Assembly (NCBI RefSeq): GCF_037038585.1
Contig: NC_092520.1
Coordinates: 188,088,604-188,152,603 of the forward strand
From: Patagioenas fasciata
Taxonomy: Eukaryota; Chordata; Aves; Columbiformes; Columbidae
Direction of reading: 5' to 3'
DNA: 64,000 nt
Position numbers and translations under genes: made by a program. The notes beneath the pieces were generated by a model. It had not been told where the DNA came from. It worked only from the letters and a program-made list of their open reading frames with translations, and made no database searches. Below, piece after piece: positions 63,511 through 64,000 of this stretch; position 1 is the stretch's first letter, and every line of letters begins with the position of its first letter.

Positions 63511-64000
63511 TCTTTCCGTTTATCATACATGCCTTCCCATAAATGGATGCACATGCAGAGAGCTTTCAAAGCAGAAAAAAAGACTTGCAGCTTATCTCAA
63601 AACTCTCCATGCACTTGAGTTTCTCATCTTAATATATTCATTAATCTTATTGGCTTCAACATGCATTTTTTGAATCCCAAAATGAAAAAGTGAGGTCTGT
63701 TATGATTACTGTCATTTTTAAATTATCTTTCCCCTCAAGCTGAGACAAAAGTCTCCCTTTTTTGTGTGCTTCAAAGTACAACTTTGGTTCCCTGCTTACT
63801 CTCACCACTTTTCCATCAGTAGGACTCTGCAGACAACAACAGCTCTCTCAGAGTGGGGCAGAAATAGTCAGCCTTACTAATCAGTCCCTGTTCACAACAA
63901 AGAAAACTGCAAAACACAGCTTGAATGAGAATAAGACATATCTAAATAAACCACACCCAGATACCTGAAGGAAGTACAGAGAGCCACTAACCCCTCATGC

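Larger units (their letters stand above)
44208..64000. other. TFEC 5' flank, or upstream introns of longer isoforms
   Basis: 19.8 kb with CR1 remnants (46755-46855, 48665-49915), simple repeats and a CACGTG at 45409. The open frames here show no similarity to the MITF/TFEB first exons (MREQ-type glutamine-rich segment) or to other genes I recognise. Upstream TFEC exons, if any, are either very short or beyond 64 kb. Confidence 0.65.

Noticed and set aside
1-64000. tRNA, rRNA, CRISPR, phage or bacterial operon features
   Set aside because: None seen; exon-intron structure and CR1 elements show vertebrate nuclear DNA.

Overview
The window reads as nuclear DNA of a bird. A CR1 LINE at about 21.78-22.17 kb ends in the avian-type ATTCT(A/G)TGATT octamer tail, the rest is AT-rich, and the only gene is vertebrate and split by GT-AG introns. 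No bacterial-type gene, RNA gene, CRISPR array or virus was recognised.

The gene is TFEC, an MiT/TFE-family bHLH-leucine-zipper transcription factor, on the minus strand from about 44.2 kb (5') down to about 10.2 kb (3'). I recognised eight coding exons: 44168-44200, 43416-43667, 41043-41138, 23832-23946, 22912-22968, 18746-18821, 11890-12037 and 10589-10969. All have AG/GT boundaries and compatible phases, and together they give an uninterrupted 385-residue protein. Internal exon sizes of 96, 57, 76 and 148 bp match those I recall for MITF. The first coding exon adds only 11 residues before the VQTHLEN exon, the same layout as the short MITF-M isoform.

Layout: 1-10.15 kb is 3' flanking DNA with no gene I can support. 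From 10.15 to 44.2 kb is TFEC, including a 17.1-kb intron. From 44.2 to 64 kb is 5' flanking DNA, or upstream introns if longer isoforms exist. It holds an ancient CR1 copy of about 1.25 kb, a smaller CR1 piece, simple repeats and a CACGTG E-box about 1.2 kb upstream of the start codon.

No novel multi-gene system was found. The points most worth a second look are the MITF-M-like short first exon, the tyrosine substitutions in the basic region and helix 1, the absence of a recognisable MITF exon-3 counterpart, a 28-bp direct repeat flanking the 148-bp bHLH exon, and a few small tandem and inverted repeats. All calls were made by eye, without alignment software or transcript data.
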